A stretch of DNA of 64,000 nucleotides from NCBI GenBank assembly GCA_011056555.1, contig DSEQ01000006.1, positions 48,806 to 112,805 on the forward strand, given 5' to 3'. Source of the DNA: Candidatus Zixiibacteriota bacterium. Its GTDB lineage: Bacteria > Zixibacteria > MSB-5A5 > JAABVY01. The notes beneath the pieces were generated by a model. It did not search any database and was not told the DNA's origin. It saw only the letters and a program-made list of their open reading frames with translations. This document shows positions 51,484 through 60,740 of this stretch, one piece after another; position 1 is the stretch's first letter; every line of letters starts with the position of its first letter. The position numbers and the translations under genes were made by a program.

Positions 51484-53760
51484 ATGGACTCAGAACGCAA
51501 AGGCGACCGGTCTAATGAGAGCAGGCGATTTGAAAAGCAAATCGGGCAATTCGAGATTATGAAATTGTTAGGCGAGGGAGGACTGGGACAGGTCTATCTC
51601 GCCCGGGATAACAAGCTCAACAGAAACGTCGCCCTGAAATTCATAGTCACCGCCGACATTACCGAAGAAGAGCTGAGCGGGCTGTTCAATAATGAGATCC
51701 AAGCTCTGGCGCTGGCGGAGAATCCCAATATTGTCACCATATACGACGCCGGCATACACAATAATACCCCTTACATCGTGATGGAATATGTTGAGGGCAA
51801 ACCCTTGAAAAATCTTATCAAGGAGGGGAGTATACCCCCCCTGGAAGCGGTGAAATACTGCATAGATATCTGTAAAGGACTCGAAAAGGCACATAAGCTC
51901 GGCCTGGTCCATCGAGATATCAACCCCAACAATATAATCATCTCAAAAGATGGTTTTGTCAAAATCGCTGATTTCGGTTTGGCCAAGGTGATCGGCAGAC
52001 GAGGAATCTCGGAGATCACGTCCTATGCGGGTACAATCAATTATCTCTCACCCGAGCAGATCAACGGGGATGCGCTCGACCATCGCTCGGATATTTTCTC
52101 GCTCGGCACAGTGTTCTACGAAATGCTCACCGGCAAAATGCCCTTCAGGGGAGAATACGAGGCTGCAACAACATATTCCATTCAGAATGTGGATCCTGAA
52201 CCTCTGGCAAAGTACAATGCCGACCTGCCCTCCTCCCTCCAGACTATAATCGACAAAGCCCTGCAGAAAAAGCCGGAGAAGAGATATGCCTCACTCGGCG
52301 ACATGGCTGACGACCTGCGCAGGGCGCTGACACACGATATTTCGGGGACGATCACTGAACATAAACACGGCCAAAACTCGATAGCCGTTTTGAATTTTGT
52401 CGATTTGAGCCCGGAAAAGGACCAGGAATTTTTCTGTGATGGCGTCGCTGAAGAAATTATCAGCACGCTGACAAAGCTGGAAAATATAAAGGTCGTCTCG
52501 CGCTCATCCTCGTTCCAATTTAAGGGCCGGGACTATGACTCCCGCATGATCGGCAAGAAACTGGGAGTCAGTTCTGTACTGGAAGGAAGCGTGCGTAAGG
52601 CCGGGGACAGAGTCAGGATCAACGTTCAGCTTCTGGATGTCGATGATGGCTTTTATGTCTGGTCCGAGAAGTACGACAGCCAGCTCTCCGATATCTTTGC
52701 GATACAAGATGAGATATCCAAGGCGATCGTAGATAAATTAAAGATCAAATCTGAGACGGATCGGGATCGTCCACTGGTCAGAAAGCCGACCCGAAATGTG
52801 GATGCATATAATGAATATCTGCGCGGTCGTTATTACTGGAACAGACGTTATGAAGGGGGGCTCCAGAAGAGCATTGAATACTTCCAGACCGCTATCAGTC
52901 TCGATCCATTGTATGCCTCTGCCTATGCTGGTATGGCTGATTCCTTCAATATCATTGGTTTCTATAATTTCATGCCGCCCCATGAGGCCTGTACCCGAGC
53001 CAAAGCAGCCGCGGCAAAAGCGCTGGAATTGGATCCCAATCTGGCGGAGTCCCATACTGCCATGGGATGGGTCAAGGCATTTTATGACTGGGACTGGAAA
53101 GCGGCTGAAGCTGAGCACAGGCGCGCTCTGGAGCTCAATAACACTTATGCGGTAGCCCATCACTACTATGCCCTCTTTCTGCTGGCTATGCAGAGATTTG
53201 AAGAGGCTTTCCATGAGATGAAAATCGCCCTGAATCTCGATCCCCTGGCGCCGATTATATCGACCAGTCTGGCCGCAGCTTACTATTTCAACCGGCAGCA
53301 TGACGAGGCCATTAAACAGTACCTTAAAACCCTTGATTTCGAGCCGGATTTCGCAATTGCGCATGCTTTCTTTGGAGGGCCTTACGTGTGTCAGCAAGAA
53401 TTTGACAAAGCCGCCTATGAATGCAAGAGAGCCTGCGAACTTTCCGGGGGTTCTAATTATCCCTACGCATTCCTCGCATATGTCTACGGTACATCTGGGA
53501 ATATCCGTGAAGCAGAGAAGATGCTGAATGAGATGATTGAAAGATCCAAACGGGAATATATCTCCTCGTATCATATCGCATTAATATATTGTGGCATAGG
53601 CGAATTTGAAAAATCCCTTGACTGGCTTGAAAAAGCTTACGAGGAAAGAGACAACTGGATGATATGGCTGAATGTTTATCCGGTATTTGATCCCCTCCGC
53701 AAACATCCAAGATTTATCTCTCTGGTTGAAAAAGTGGGCCTGAAACATTTAGAGACTTAA
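51484..53760 (+). CDS. Ser/Thr protein kinase with FlgO/TolB-like domain and TPRs
   Basis: A 758-residue Hanks-type kinase. Kinase domain about 20-290: G-loop GEGGLGQVYLA, ATP Lys K52, catalytic loop HRDINPNN (D145), DFG D163 and the YLSPEQ activation end. The Lys normally two after the catalytic Asp (HRDxK) is Asn147, a notable change. Residues about 300-420 carry a TolB/FlgO-like alpha-beta domain common in such kinases (IAVLNFVDLSPEKDQEFFCD, VSRSSSFQFKG, GSVRKAGDRVRINVQLLD). About 435-750 are TPR repeats. No transmembrane segment is seen. Convergent with and overlapping the sigma-54 activator by 4 bp. Confidence 0.9.
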   Translation: MDSERKGDRSNESRRFEKQIGQFEIMKLLGEGGLGQVYLARDNKLNRNVALKFIVTADITEEELSGLFNNEIQALALAENPNIVTIYDAGIHNNTPYIVMEYVEGKPLKNLIKEGSIPPLEAVKYCIDICKGLEKAHKLGLVHRDINPNNIIISKDGFVKIADFGLAKVIGRRGISEITSYAGTINYLSPEQINGDALDHRSDIFSLGTVFYEMLTGKMPFRGEYEAATTYSIQNVDPEPLAKYNADLPSSLQTIIDKALQKKPEKRYASLGDMADDLRRALTHDISGTITEHKHGQNSIAVLNFVDLSPEKDQEFFCDGVAEEIISTLTKLENIKVVSRSSSFQFKGRDYDSRMIGKKLGVSSVLEGSVRKAGDRVRINVQLLDVDDGFYVWSEKYDSQLSDIFAIQDEISKAIVDKLKIKSETDRDRPLVRKPTRNVDAYNEYLRGRYYWNRRYEGGLQKSIEYFQTAISLDPLYASAYAGMADSFNIIGFYNFMPPHEACTRAKAAAAKALELDPNLAESHTAMGWVKAFYDWDWKAAEAEHRRALELNNTYAVAHHYYALFLLAMQRFEEAFHEMKIALNLDPLAPIISTSLAAAYYFNRQHDEAIKQYLKTLDFEPDFAIAHAFFGGPYVCQQEFDKAAYECKRACELSGGSNYPYAFLAYVYGTSGNIREAEKMLNEMIERSKREYISSYHIALIYCGIGEFEKSLDWLEKAYEERDNWMIWLNVYPVFDPLRKHPRFISLVEKVGLKHLET

Positions 53761-55346
53761 TCCATCTCGTCCCTGTCGGTACTGATCCCATAGCGCTTGA
53801 TTTTATCTTTCAGCCCCTTGCGGGTCAATCCCAGAATTTGTGAGGATTTCATGATATTATTGCCTGTCCTCTCAAGCGTCGATTCGATCATTTCTTTTTC
53901 GAGTTTCTCAACCATATCTTTAAGCGTTCCGGCTGCACCTTCCTTAACATTCGATCCAGGGTCCGGGCTGGTAATATCGGAGGACAAATCCCAGATATCG
54001 ATCATTTCCCCATCCTCGCAAACCACCGCCGCCCGTTCAATTTCATTTTCGAGCTGACGCACATTCCCGGGCCATGAGAAATTGTACAGGGCCTTTTCTG
54101 CTGCGGGGGTAATACTCAATGAACGTCTGCCCAGTTTCACTTTCAGTCTGTCCAGAAAATGCTGCACGAGAAGGGGAATATCGTCCCTGCGTTCACCGAG
54201 CGGGGGTATTTTGATGGTAAATGTATTCAGACGGTAGAAAAGGTCTTTCCGAAAAGTCCCCTTCTTTATCTCGTCTTCCAGACTTTTATTGGTTGCTGAA
54301 AGTACACGAACATTGACCGTTTCCGATTTTGAGGCGCCCACAGCTCGAATCTCGCCGTTCTCGATCACCCTCAGTATGGCGGCCTGGGTGGAAAGAGGAG
54401 CATCGCCGATCTCATCCAGAAAGATAGTCCCGCCATCAGCCTCCTTAAAAAGGCCGGGTTTGGAGCGATCAGCGCCGGTAAATGCTCCCTTAATATGCCC
54501 GAACAGTTCCGATTCCAGTAATGTCTCAGTTTTGACGCCGCAGTTTTTAATGACCAGTGGTCTAGATTTGCGACCGCTGTTGTAGTGGATTGCCCGCGCG
54601 ATAAGCTCCTTGCCCGTTCCGGTAGCCCCGAGGATTAAAACAGGCGCATCATTTCCGCACACCTTGGAAACCATAGTCAGGACTTCTTTCATCGGCCTGC
54701 TTTTGCCGATTATATTCTCAAATGCGAAACTGCGGTCGAGTTCGTTTTTTAACCTGATATTTTCATCCTGGAGCTGTTTTCGGGATACCTGCAGAAGTTG
54801 ATTTTTGAGCGCCAATTCCTCATACAAGAGCGCATTTTTAAGGATTTGAGCGGACTGGGATACTATGATACCGGCGATCCTGCTTTTCTCCGGGTCAAAT
54901 ATTCCCCTCCCGGCCTCTCTCACCAAAGAAGTCAACCCGATTATCTCGCCCCCGGCAATCATGGGAAAACATAAGACCGACTTAAACCGTCCCCCTTCTC
55001 CCGAGGAGAGGCCCGAGAAGCGGTTGTCGGTATCAAGATCATCAATTCTCAGCATTTCTTTATTCCTGAGGACCCATCCGGAAATCTGACTATGGACCTT
55101 GAATGGAAAATCACCTGTCAGCGGATCGGCTTTTCGAATCACTGTATGCATGTCCTCATCCGACTGACGCTTAACCAGGTTTATAACTCCCTGATTTGCA
55201 TCAGTCAGCCTCATGGCCTCGTTGATGATAATTGACATTATATGATTCGTCTCCCTGACCCTGCTGATTTTGTCGATTACGCTATTGATGCTCTTCAGCT
55301 CCTGCAGGGTCGAATGCATACTGGTGTGATCTTGTTCTTCAGACAT
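53757..55346 (-). CDS. Sigma-54-dependent activator with GAF sensor
   Basis: A 529-residue enhancer-binding protein. ATG 55346 (MSEEQDHTSM) with GGAGA upstream. Residues about 15-185: GAF domain (SIIINEAMRLTDANQGVINL, SQISGWVLRNKEMLRIDD). AAA+ domain about 215-445: Walker A GATGTGKEL, intact GAFTGA loop, Walker B GGTIFLDEIGDA, R-finger FRKDLFYRLN. C-terminal Fis helix-turn-helix (ESTLERTGNNIMKSSQILGL). It activates RpoN promoters in response to a small ligand or redox cue. No clear -24/-12 promoter was seen within the window. Confidence 0.93.
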   Translation of the reverse strand: MSEEQDHTSMHSTLQELKSINSVIDKISRVRETNHIMSIIINEAMRLTDANQGVINLVKRQSDEDMHTVIRKADPLTGDFPFKVHSQISGWVLRNKEMLRIDDLDTDNRFSGLSSGEGGRFKSVLCFPMIAGGEIIGLTSLVREAGRGIFDPEKSRIAGIIVSQSAQILKNALLYEELALKNQLLQVSRKQLQDENIRLKNELDRSFAFENIIGKSRPMKEVLTMVSKVCGNDAPVLILGATGTGKELIARAIHYNSGRKSRPLVIKNCGVKTETLLESELFGHIKGAFTGADRSKPGLFKEADGGTIFLDEIGDAPLSTQAAILRVIENGEIRAVGASKSETVNVRVLSATNKSLEDEIKKGTFRKDLFYRLNTFTIKIPPLGERRDDIPLLVQHFLDRLKVKLGRRSLSITPAAEKALYNFSWPGNVRQLENEIERAAVVCEDGEMIDIWDLSSDITSPDPGSNVKEGAAGTLKDMVEKLEKEMIESTLERTGNNIMKSSQILGLTRKGLKDKIKRYGISTDRDEMD

Positions 55347-55497
55347 GAAATGCTGTCTCCATGGTGATGGATTCAAAGGAATTATACATTACTTCTATAG
55401 AATCGTCAATAATTAACACTATACTATCCATAAATGGATAAGCCGTAACCACTTGAATTATTCGTTCGGAATTTTGCGGCTAGTCACAACTTACAGA

Positions 55498-55527
55498 TTG
55501 ACAACCACTTCCACAAATCTTTATATT
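55498..55527 (+). promoter_or_regulatory. Sigma-70-like promoter of the lipoprotein gene
   Basis: TTGACA (55498-55503) with TATATT at 55522-55527 (18-bp spacer), about 155-165 bp before the chosen ATG at 55692. Confidence 0.5.
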
Positions 55528-55691
55528 ATATCCGGATTCGGCATTTTTATTGAACTCACCTGAGATAACAGATAATTCAGCAAGATCTTTCACCCTGCGA
55601 TTAATAATTACCTGCTAATGAAGAAGGAGGTCAGAGTATGTCAAAACTATTCTCACTTTCCGAAACAAACTTAAACATAAGGAGTGGCGTG

Positions 55692-56927
55692 ATGATTTCA
55701 AAAAAAATAGCCTTTGCATTTTTGGCAATCTTTCTATTTTTTCTGTTCTCAGCCGGCTGCGACAAGAGCCTTGAACCTTCTGGAGAACTTATGTCAGCAG
55801 ACGACATACTTCGCCAACTTGAACAGCAGGGACTTCCTCCCTCAGACAGGATTCCTCCTGCCGGGCTGGTAACCGTTTCTGTGGGCAGCGATAACCTGGA
55901 GTTCTGGCCCTACACGGGAGAGAATTTTACCGGGACGCCCCAGGATCCGGTAAACCTGATATTTTACGGACATGCTGATCCGCGCCAGATAATGGCGGCT
56001 CTTCTTTCGCTGGATGGTGACCGCAGTGCTTACGGCCTGCCGCCTGTTGCACCGTTCAATATGACCTGGACTGATGCTATCGGCGATGTGCAGACCGGAT
56101 ATGGTACCGGATCAGGATGGGTTGCGGGGGTGGTTCAACTGGCCTGCGGAGATTATGGGCCGGTCAGATTTCATTTAAGACTCTTTAAACTGGGCAATTG
56201 GACCGTAGGTAATGCTCACTTCGAGGTCCAGATTGAAGGGACCACAGACCACCAGGTGCTTAGCTGGGAACTGGCCGAGCAGTTTGTAACCATTGACTTT
56301 ATGCGTAGCGGTCTGCTCGATGAGTCCGTGCCGATTATTCCCACGGCCCAGATCAATGATTCGCCTTTCCGGACTATTCCAGCTATGATTTATAATCTGC
56401 TTCCGGTGGAAATCCGCGGCCTGATCGGCGGTCCGATTGGCGATGTTGTAGATGATGTCCCGATCGCTACGGATGGCCAGGCGGTCATTTTCAATCTGGC
56501 TGGCAGCGTTCCTGTTGGAACTGATACGCGCGTTCAGGATTTCGTCATCAATTTCGACCAGGTAATTCCCATGCCCTTCTGTTCGGACGGAGGGGAATAT
56601 GTCTACGTCAACGGTCCGGTTCATCTCTTCCAGACAGTGACCATAAGCAATTCCGGTACTTACACAATGCAGTTCAGAGCAAGCGGAGATTTAAGTATAA
56701 CTCCGGTTAATCCACTTACCGGGGAGCCCGTCGGCCCTACAGTTCCGGCCATGGTCCGAGAACGCCACAGCGGCTATCTTTCGGATAATTCAGCGCGAGC
56801 ATCAAGCATGCTTTTCCAGATCATTGATCCGGAATCTGAAGATGATGCAAAATGGATATTTAAGAAGCTGAAGGTGGGGGAAAACGGAAACGATGGATAT
56901 ATGGCACTAATGCACTGCGGAGAATAA
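55692..56927 (+). CDS. Large lipoprotein of unknown function
   Basis: A 411-residue lipoprotein. ATG 55692 follows AAGGAG and begins MISKKIAFAFLAIFLFFLFSAGC with lipobox SAGC. A second ATG in the same frame at 55638 has an even stronger AAGGAGG but would bury the signal. The mature part is beta-rich (PYTGENFTGTPQDPVNL, GNWTVGNAHFEVQIEGTTDH, VHLFQTVTISNSGTYTMQF) with no family I recognise. Likely anchored in the periplasm or on the surface. Own promoter and terminator mark a single-gene unit. Confidence 0.8.
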   Translation: MISKKIAFAFLAIFLFFLFSAGCDKSLEPSGELMSADDILRQLEQQGLPPSDRIPPAGLVTVSVGSDNLEFWPYTGENFTGTPQDPVNLIFYGHADPRQIMAALLSLDGDRSAYGLPPVAPFNMTWTDAIGDVQTGYGTGSGWVAGVVQLACGDYGPVRFHLRLFKLGNWTVGNAHFEVQIEGTTDHQVLSWELAEQFVTIDFMRSGLLDESVPIIPTAQINDSPFRTIPAMIYNLLPVEIRGLIGGPIGDVVDDVPIATDGQAVIFNLAGSVPVGTDTRVQDFVINFDQVIPMPFCSDGGEYVYVNGPVHLFQTVTISNSGTYTMQFRASGDLSITPVNPLTGEPVGPTVPAMVRERHSGYLSDNSARASSMLFQIIDPESEDDAKWIFKKLKVGENGNDGYMALMHCGE

Positions 56928-56967
56928 TTAATTCCTCTGCACTGTCATATATTCATATTCAGCCCGG

Positions 56968-57001
56968 GGACAGCTCAAATTAAGAGCTGTCCTTTTTATT
57001 T
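56968..57001 (+). terminator. Rho-independent terminator
   Basis: GGACAGCTC (56968-56976) and GAGCTGTCC (56984-56992), 9-bp stem and 7-base loop, then TTTTTATTT. Ends the lipoprotein gene. Confidence 0.88.
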
Positions 57002-57179
57002 TAGTGGATAATCGATAACCACTGCCCAGTCAAATAACCATACTACACGATATCCAGAGTTTCTGGAACCGCGATGTAATTTGTTGATTCAGTATAACTT
57101 GTGATGATCTGATGAGATTTTAGAGGATGGCATTCCGCTTGCTCTAATGGATATGGATCTGAAGTTAAAGGAGAATGTA

Positions 57180-58322
57180 ATGCAGAATGAAATATTCATC
57201 ACTGGTGCAACAGGAAATATCGGAGTGGAGATAGTAAACTATCTGCTACGAAACAGCAATGCCAGACTCACTCTTCTCATAAGGGCCAAAGATACTGCCG
57301 CGGCATCATCACGCATCTATGAATCATTATCAATTCTCGATCCCTGCTTCGAATCCAGTGATATTGGGGGTAGAATCAGGGCTTTGCCCGGTGATATTAC
57401 AGTGCCTAATCTGGGATTGCCTGCCCTTGACTACATAAGGCTTGTCAAAAGCATGACCCACATAATACAATGTGCCGCCTCGACCAAATTCAATGCACCC
57501 CTGGAATCTGCCAGGACTGTAAATCTCAAAGGCACATATAATCTTCTCAGGTTAGCGGAAGAAGCATCGCTGTACGGACATCTACGGAAAGTGGCTTTCA
57601 TGAGCACCGCCTTTGTGTGCGGTAACAACTCCGGCAATATTTCGGAAAACATCAGTCCCTCCATGCCACATTTTTCAAATGTCTATGAGCAGACAAAGTG
57701 GGAGGCAGAGCAATTGATCAAAAATAGATTCAGTCACCTGACAATCGACATACTTAGGCCAAGTGTTGTAATCGGAAATTCCCGCAGCGGAAGAATAAAA
57801 GAGGTTAATGTGCTCTATATCCCCCTGAAATTAATCCTGCAGGGCCTGGTAAGATCCCTTCCTTGCCATCCGAGCAACAAACTGGATGTCGTGCCGGTCG
57901 ATTACGTGGCCGAAACTGCAGCACACATTTTGCTTAACGGGCGTAAAGCATCCGGAAATAAAGTCTACCATATTTGTGCGGGAATCAAAATGTCACCTGC
58001 AATTGATACTATAATCGGAATGACCCTGCGGCACCTTCTGCCTCAAACCGGCTCGGAAATTCTGAATAACATGAAGTATATACTCGATCATGAAACATAC
58101 AACTCCGATTTTAATGAGTTCAGGAATCCTCCCCGCATAAAGCAAATCATGCAGGCCTATGAGTCATACCTGAGGCACCAAAGAAATTTTGAAATTTCGA
58201 ATCTTCAGAAAGAATTGCGCGGCACAGGGATTTTGCTGCCCAATTTTCCGGAGTATTTCAAAAGGACCCTCGATTATGCCGTGCAGACACGCTGGGGCAA
58301 ACAGATCGGCCGGGCGGCATGA
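57180..58322 (+). CDS. Extended-SDR thioester-reductase-like oxidoreductase
   Basis: A 380-residue NAD(P)-dependent enzyme. I take ATG 57180, 6 bases after AAAGGAG; an in-frame ATG at 57147 has no ribosome site. N-terminal TGATGNIG nucleotide loop, the SDR Tyr/Lys pair in YEQTKWEAEQLI, and the NAD_binding_4 look (MTHIIQCAASTKFNAPLESA, ILRPSVVIGNSRSGRIKEVN). That group includes fatty acyl-CoA reductases and carboxylic-acid/thioester reductases, so reduction of an acyl thioester to aldehyde or alcohol is plausible but not shown. First gene of the phospholipid operon; the lipid-kinase gene follows after 12 bp. Confidence 0.82.
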   Translation: MQNEIFITGATGNIGVEIVNYLLRNSNARLTLLIRAKDTAAASSRIYESLSILDPCFESSDIGGRIRALPGDITVPNLGLPALDYIRLVKSMTHIIQCAASTKFNAPLESARTVNLKGTYNLLRLAEEASLYGHLRKVAFMSTAFVCGNNSGNISENISPSMPHFSNVYEQTKWEAEQLIKNRFSHLTIDILRPSVVIGNSRSGRIKEVNVLYIPLKLILQGLVRSLPCHPSNKLDVVPVDYVAETAAHILLNGRKASGNKVYHICAGIKMSPAIDTIIGMTLRHLLPQTGSEILNNMKYILDHETYNSDFNEFRNPPRIKQIMQAYESYLRHQRNFEISNLQKELRGTGILLPNFPEYFKRTLDYAVQTRWGKQIGRAA

Positions 58323-58334
58323 GGAAATGCGGCC

Positions 58335-59261
58335 ATGAAGATTCAAGCGATTATAAATAAGAATGCGGGCTCGGGCAAAGCCCCGGAAGCAAGGCTCGCG
58401 CTGACAAGCGCATTTGGCGGTAACAGTCTCAGAATCTCGGAGACCCGGCACAGGGGCCATGCCGGGAAGATTGCCCGCGAAGCGGTTGCCAGAGGCTGCG
58501 AGCTCATTATCGCGGTAGGCGGTGATGGTACCATAAACGAGATTGCAAACGCGATTATCGGTTCAAAGGTCAGGCTCGGTCTTATACCTTGCGGAAAAGC
58601 GAATGACCTTGCTACCCAGCATGGCATTTCCTGCGAGCCGGATACCGCCGTGAATACCATTCGTGCAGGTCGCACCAGAAACATAGACTGCATATGCGTA
58701 AACGGATATCACTATCTTACTACGGGCGGGATTGGTTTTGGCTCTGACGTCATTAAAGCGGTTGAAAACATGCTGCAGGGCGGCAAATTCAGTAGATGGG
58801 TGGTGCGAAAACTCGGCAATAGAATCTACAGCTTGGAGATAATCAGAGTGTTACTGGGAAGGAGAATTATTCGCCATACTATCAGGCTCTCTAACGGCCA
58901 TAGGGATTATGACTCAACCCTGGTATCCCTGGTTATCGGCAATCAACCGATCCTGGCAAAGCATTTCAGGGTTCTACCCTCTGCTAATAACAATGACGCC
59001 ATGTTCGATGTCTGCATGATTAAGGCTGATGGCAACCGCTTTTGTATGGCTTTCGCCATAATCCAGACCATCAGGGGCAGGCACAAAAGTTCTTCTTCAA
59101 TCTCTACGGTTCGTGCAAATAGACTCACAATTAAAAGTGCGCGGCCTTTGCGATTCTTTGCTGACGGTGAAATTGTTAAACATGATAAATATTTCGATAT
59201 CCGAATAGTCCCGGGGGCAATAAATCTGCTTACCCCGGATAGGAATGGGGGGCGATCATGA
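58335..59261 (+). CDS. DagK-family lipid kinase
   Basis: A 308-residue cytoplasmic or membrane-bound kinase. Signature GGDGTINEIANAI (the diacylglycerol/sphingosine-kinase loop), N-terminal IINKNAGSGKAPEARLAL, and LIPCGKANDLA (normally GTxNDxA; here GKANDLA). The C-terminal beta-sandwich ends LRFFADGEIVKHD with the conserved DGE. It would phosphorylate diacylglycerol to phosphatidate, feeding the CDP-DAG synthase whose ATG overlaps its stop codon (ATGA). Confidence 0.88.
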   Translation: MKIQAIINKNAGSGKAPEARLALTSAFGGNSLRISETRHRGHAGKIAREAVARGCELIIAVGGDGTINEIANAIIGSKVRLGLIPCGKANDLATQHGISCEPDTAVNTIRAGRTRNIDCICVNGYHYLTTGGIGFGSDVIKAVENMLQGGKFSRWVVRKLGNRIYSLEIIRVLLGRRIIRHTIRLSNGHRDYDSTLVSLVIGNQPILAKHFRVLPSANNNDAMFDVCMIKADGNRFCMAFAIIQTIRGRHKSSSSISTVRANRLTIKSARPLRFFADGEIVKHDKYFDIRIVPGAINLLTPDRNGGRS

Positions 59262-60001
59262 TATTAATCCAACTACTCATAGTCATAACCCCCCTGTCAT
59301 TGCTGGGAGCGCTGCTGATTGCTTTTGACCATGAGAAACATAAATTGAGCAGAACGGATAGAAGGGCAAACTGGAAAAAGTACATTGTATACCTGGCACT
59401 TCTATTTGCCCTGATTGCGGTCATTATCACAGGAAAATATGCCCTCACTTCGCTGCTGGTGCTGATCTCATTCGGCGGGGCATTCGAGTACTTCAGAAAC
59501 CAGAAGGGCCTGCTTCATTTGAAATTAATAAAGACGGCTTCACTTTCATTGCTGGTGTTGATCCTCCTGGGACATCTGGTATTAATCGATTCATCCAATT
59601 GGTATCGCTATGCTATACTGACCTTGCTGATCGTCGGAATTACCGACAGCTATGCCCAACTCTGGGGTAAACTTATCGGCAAGCATAGACTTTGCAAAAA
59701 GCTAAGTCCGGGCAAAACCATAGAGGGTATGCTTGGCGGAATCGCAACATCCCTGTTAATTGCTCCTGTCCTGTCGTTTCTGGCCCCTGACATGGATGGA
59801 ATCGAACTACTGGCATTCACATTAATTATTTCGGTCTCAGCAATAGTCGGCGACCTGAGCTTTTCATATATAAAACGAAATCTTATGATTAAAGATTTTT
59901 CAAATTTGATTCCGGGACATGGCGGTCTGCTGGATCGTTTTGACAGTCTCATCGCGGCCGCCCCGGTTTCCTATTGGACAATTTACTATTTTTCTAAATA
60001 A
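59258..60001 (+). CDS. cdsA: CDP-diacylglycerol synthase (phosphatidate cytidylyltransferase)
   Basis: A 247-residue inner-membrane enzyme with about seven helices. The CTP_transf_1 signature is clear: GITDSYAQLWGKLIGKHRLC then KKLSPGKTIEGMLGG, and near the C-terminus GDLSFSYIKRNLMIKDFSNL then IPGHGGLLDRFDS. It converts phosphatidate and CTP to CDP-diacylglycerol. Start overlaps the lipid kinase stop; the Pcs-like gene follows after 12 bp. About the usual length of short CdsA proteins. This may be a dedicated second CdsA rather than the housekeeping one. Confidence 0.92.
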   Translation: MILIQLLIVITPLSLLGALLIAFDHEKHKLSRTDRRANWKKYIVYLALLFALIAVIITGKYALTSLLVLISFGGAFEYFRNQKGLLHLKLIKTASLSLLVLILLGHLVLIDSSNWYRYAILTLLIVGITDSYAQLWGKLIGKHRLCKKLSPGKTIEGMLGGIATSLLIAPVLSFLAPDMDGIELLAFTLIISVSAIVGDLSFSYIKRNLMIKDFSNLIPGHGGLLDRFDSLIAAAPVSYWTIYYFSK

Positions 60002-60013
60002 GCGAGGTTTGTC

Positions 60014-60727
60014 ATGAAAAAGTATTTATATCTGCTGCCGCATGCGCTGACCCTGACCGGCCTTGCACTCGCCATGCTCACTATCATGGCCGCATTCGAG
60101 GGACGATTTGATGCTGCCGCCCGGTTTAGCCTTCTGGTCCTTTTGATCGACCGTCTTGACGGCACTCTTGCCCGGCGGCTGGCTGTACGCAAACATTTTC
60201 CGAGCATTTCCGGAGAATCCCTGGACATGATAACCGATCTGGTCGGCCTGACCCTGGCGCCCATGATCCTCTTCTGGAGATCAGGACTCTTCCTTGACGG
60301 TTTCGGAGCCGTTCTGGCATGCGCGTCGGGCATGGTCGCCTCATATAAATATTCGCGCAAAGAGACATTCTTGTCCAGCGGTTATTCGGTCGGTGCACCT
60401 CCCATATTCTTTTCGGTCTTCCTGTTCTACTTCCTGAAGTTGCCGCCTGTATATCCAACAGCTTACACTGTTTTCCTGATCATACTGGTGCTCTCCCCGA
60501 TGAAGTATCCCATTACAAGTCTAGTGACAACACATTGGAAACCGGGCTACAAGAGTGTGACCAATTATCTAACCATCATATTCTTTGTGCCGGTCTTCAT
60601 CTATCTGCAATCAGCTCCGGCGGTAATTTACTGGACCATGCTCCTGGCGATTATAGTCCAGCTGACCGTTTACCCTTTTTTGCTGAGCTTCAAGATAATA
60701 AAGCCAGTCTTTGACAGAAATTCATAA
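60014..60727 (+). CDS. pcs: CDP-alcohol phosphatidyltransferase, phosphatidylcholine-synthase-like
   Basis: A 237-residue inner-membrane enzyme with about eight helices. The active-site motif is DG-x2-AR-x12-G-x3-D-x3-D (DGTLARRLAVRKHFP then SISGESLDMITD). The 12-residue spacing, rather than the 8 of most CDP-alcohol phosphatidyltransferases, is the hallmark of bacterial phosphatidylcholine synthase, which condenses choline with CDP-diacylglycerol. Length and predicted topology agree. ATG 60014 has AGCGAGG before it. The gene lies directly behind cdsA, which would supply its substrate. Headgroup choline is inferred from the motif. Confidence 0.82.
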   Translation: MKKYLYLLPHALTLTGLALAMLTIMAAFEGRFDAAARFSLLVLLIDRLDGTLARRLAVRKHFPSISGESLDMITDLVGLTLAPMILFWRSGLFLDGFGAVLACASGMVASYKYSRKETFLSSGYSVGAPPIFFSVFLFYFLKLPPVYPTAYTVFLIILVLSPMKYPITSLVTTHWKPGYKSVTNYLTIIFFVPVFIYLQSAPAVIYWTMLLAIIVQLTVYPFLLSFKIIKPVFDRNS

Positions 60728-60740
60728 GGAGGAAAATAAA

